Made by a program: the position numbers and the translations under genes. From Patescibacteria group bacterium (lineage in GTDB: Bacteria; Patescibacteriota; Minisyncoccia; Phycocordibacterales; GWA1-40-21), in assembly GCA_018971765.1 (NCBI GenBank), contig JAGXAA010000026.1, positions 1 to 12,084 on the forward strand: a DNA stretch of 12,084 nucleotides, in the 5' to 3' direction. Of the stretch, positions 12,067-12,084 are shown one piece after another. Each line of letters starts with the position of its first letter. Within the stretch, counting starts at the first letter, position 1. A model generated the notes under the pieces. The model was not told the DNA's origin. It made no database searches and saw nothing but the letters and a program-made list of their open reading frames with translations.

Positions 12067-12084
12067 TTTTGATTTTTTAATTGG

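Overview
The window looks like a chromosomal segment of a Patescibacteria/CPR bacterium, most likely a Parcubacteria-type lineage. This is an inference from protein content, not a database result. It rests on the GYAWSxNIGW repeat protein, a secreted protein opening with WVGPTANPP and ending in phage-fibre-like repeats, long poly-serine linkers, small ribosomal proteins and short AT-rich spacers. The standard bacterial code fits: TGA is used as a stop at the ends of the 322-aa and 291-aa genes. None of the starts I inspected has a clear Shine-Dalgarno sequence.

Layout from left to right. 1-453 (minus) is the 5' part of a secreted Met-rich protein cut by the window edge. 527-1242 (minus) is a cluster of four tRNA genes: Thr(GGT), Asp(GTC), an elongator-type CAT tRNA and the initiator fMet(CAT). 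A hairpin terminator lies between the two CAT tRNAs, and a structured 141-bp unit bounded by 15-bp copies of a tRNA 3' end lies between tRNA-Met and tRNA-Asp. 1307-3163 (minus) is a two-gene metabolic unit: class II fructose-bisphosphate aldolase followed by a glyoxylate/hydroxypyruvate-reductase-like dehydrogenase. 3273-7249 (minus) is a three-gene cell-surface operon: a helical secreted protein (322 aa), a small membrane-anchored protein (94 aa) and a large GH39-like secreted protein (892 aa). The first two share an identical 12-residue motif, SPRFIGPPLNDN, that is encoded by divergent codons.

7250-7407 is a divergent promoter region holding two good sigma70-type promoters and a perfect DnaA-box 9-mer between them. 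7408-8636 (plus) is the infC-rpmI-rplT translation operon. It has a TTG start on infC, a long hairpin built of TTAGGTT-type heptamers between infC and rpmI, a second hairpin between rpmI and rplT, and an intrinsic terminator after rplT. 8637-8861 is a convergent spacer with that terminator and a roughly 100-bp imperfect palindrome. 8862-12066 (minus) is a second surface operon: a 291-aa secreted protein with phage-tail-fibre-like repeats, then a 763-aa multidomain protein (barrel-type glycosidase-like domain, NBR1-type Ig domain, GYAWS repeats, poly-Ser linkers containing Cys).

Taken together, housekeeping translation and carbon-metabolism genes are interleaved with two operons for exported, serine-rich, probably glycosylated surface proteins. 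Such proteins are plausible for an ultrasmall host-attached cell that binds or trims polysaccharides. No gene-free stretch exceeds 300 bases; the longest, 754-1014 and 8637-8861, are largely occupied by the repeat elements described.
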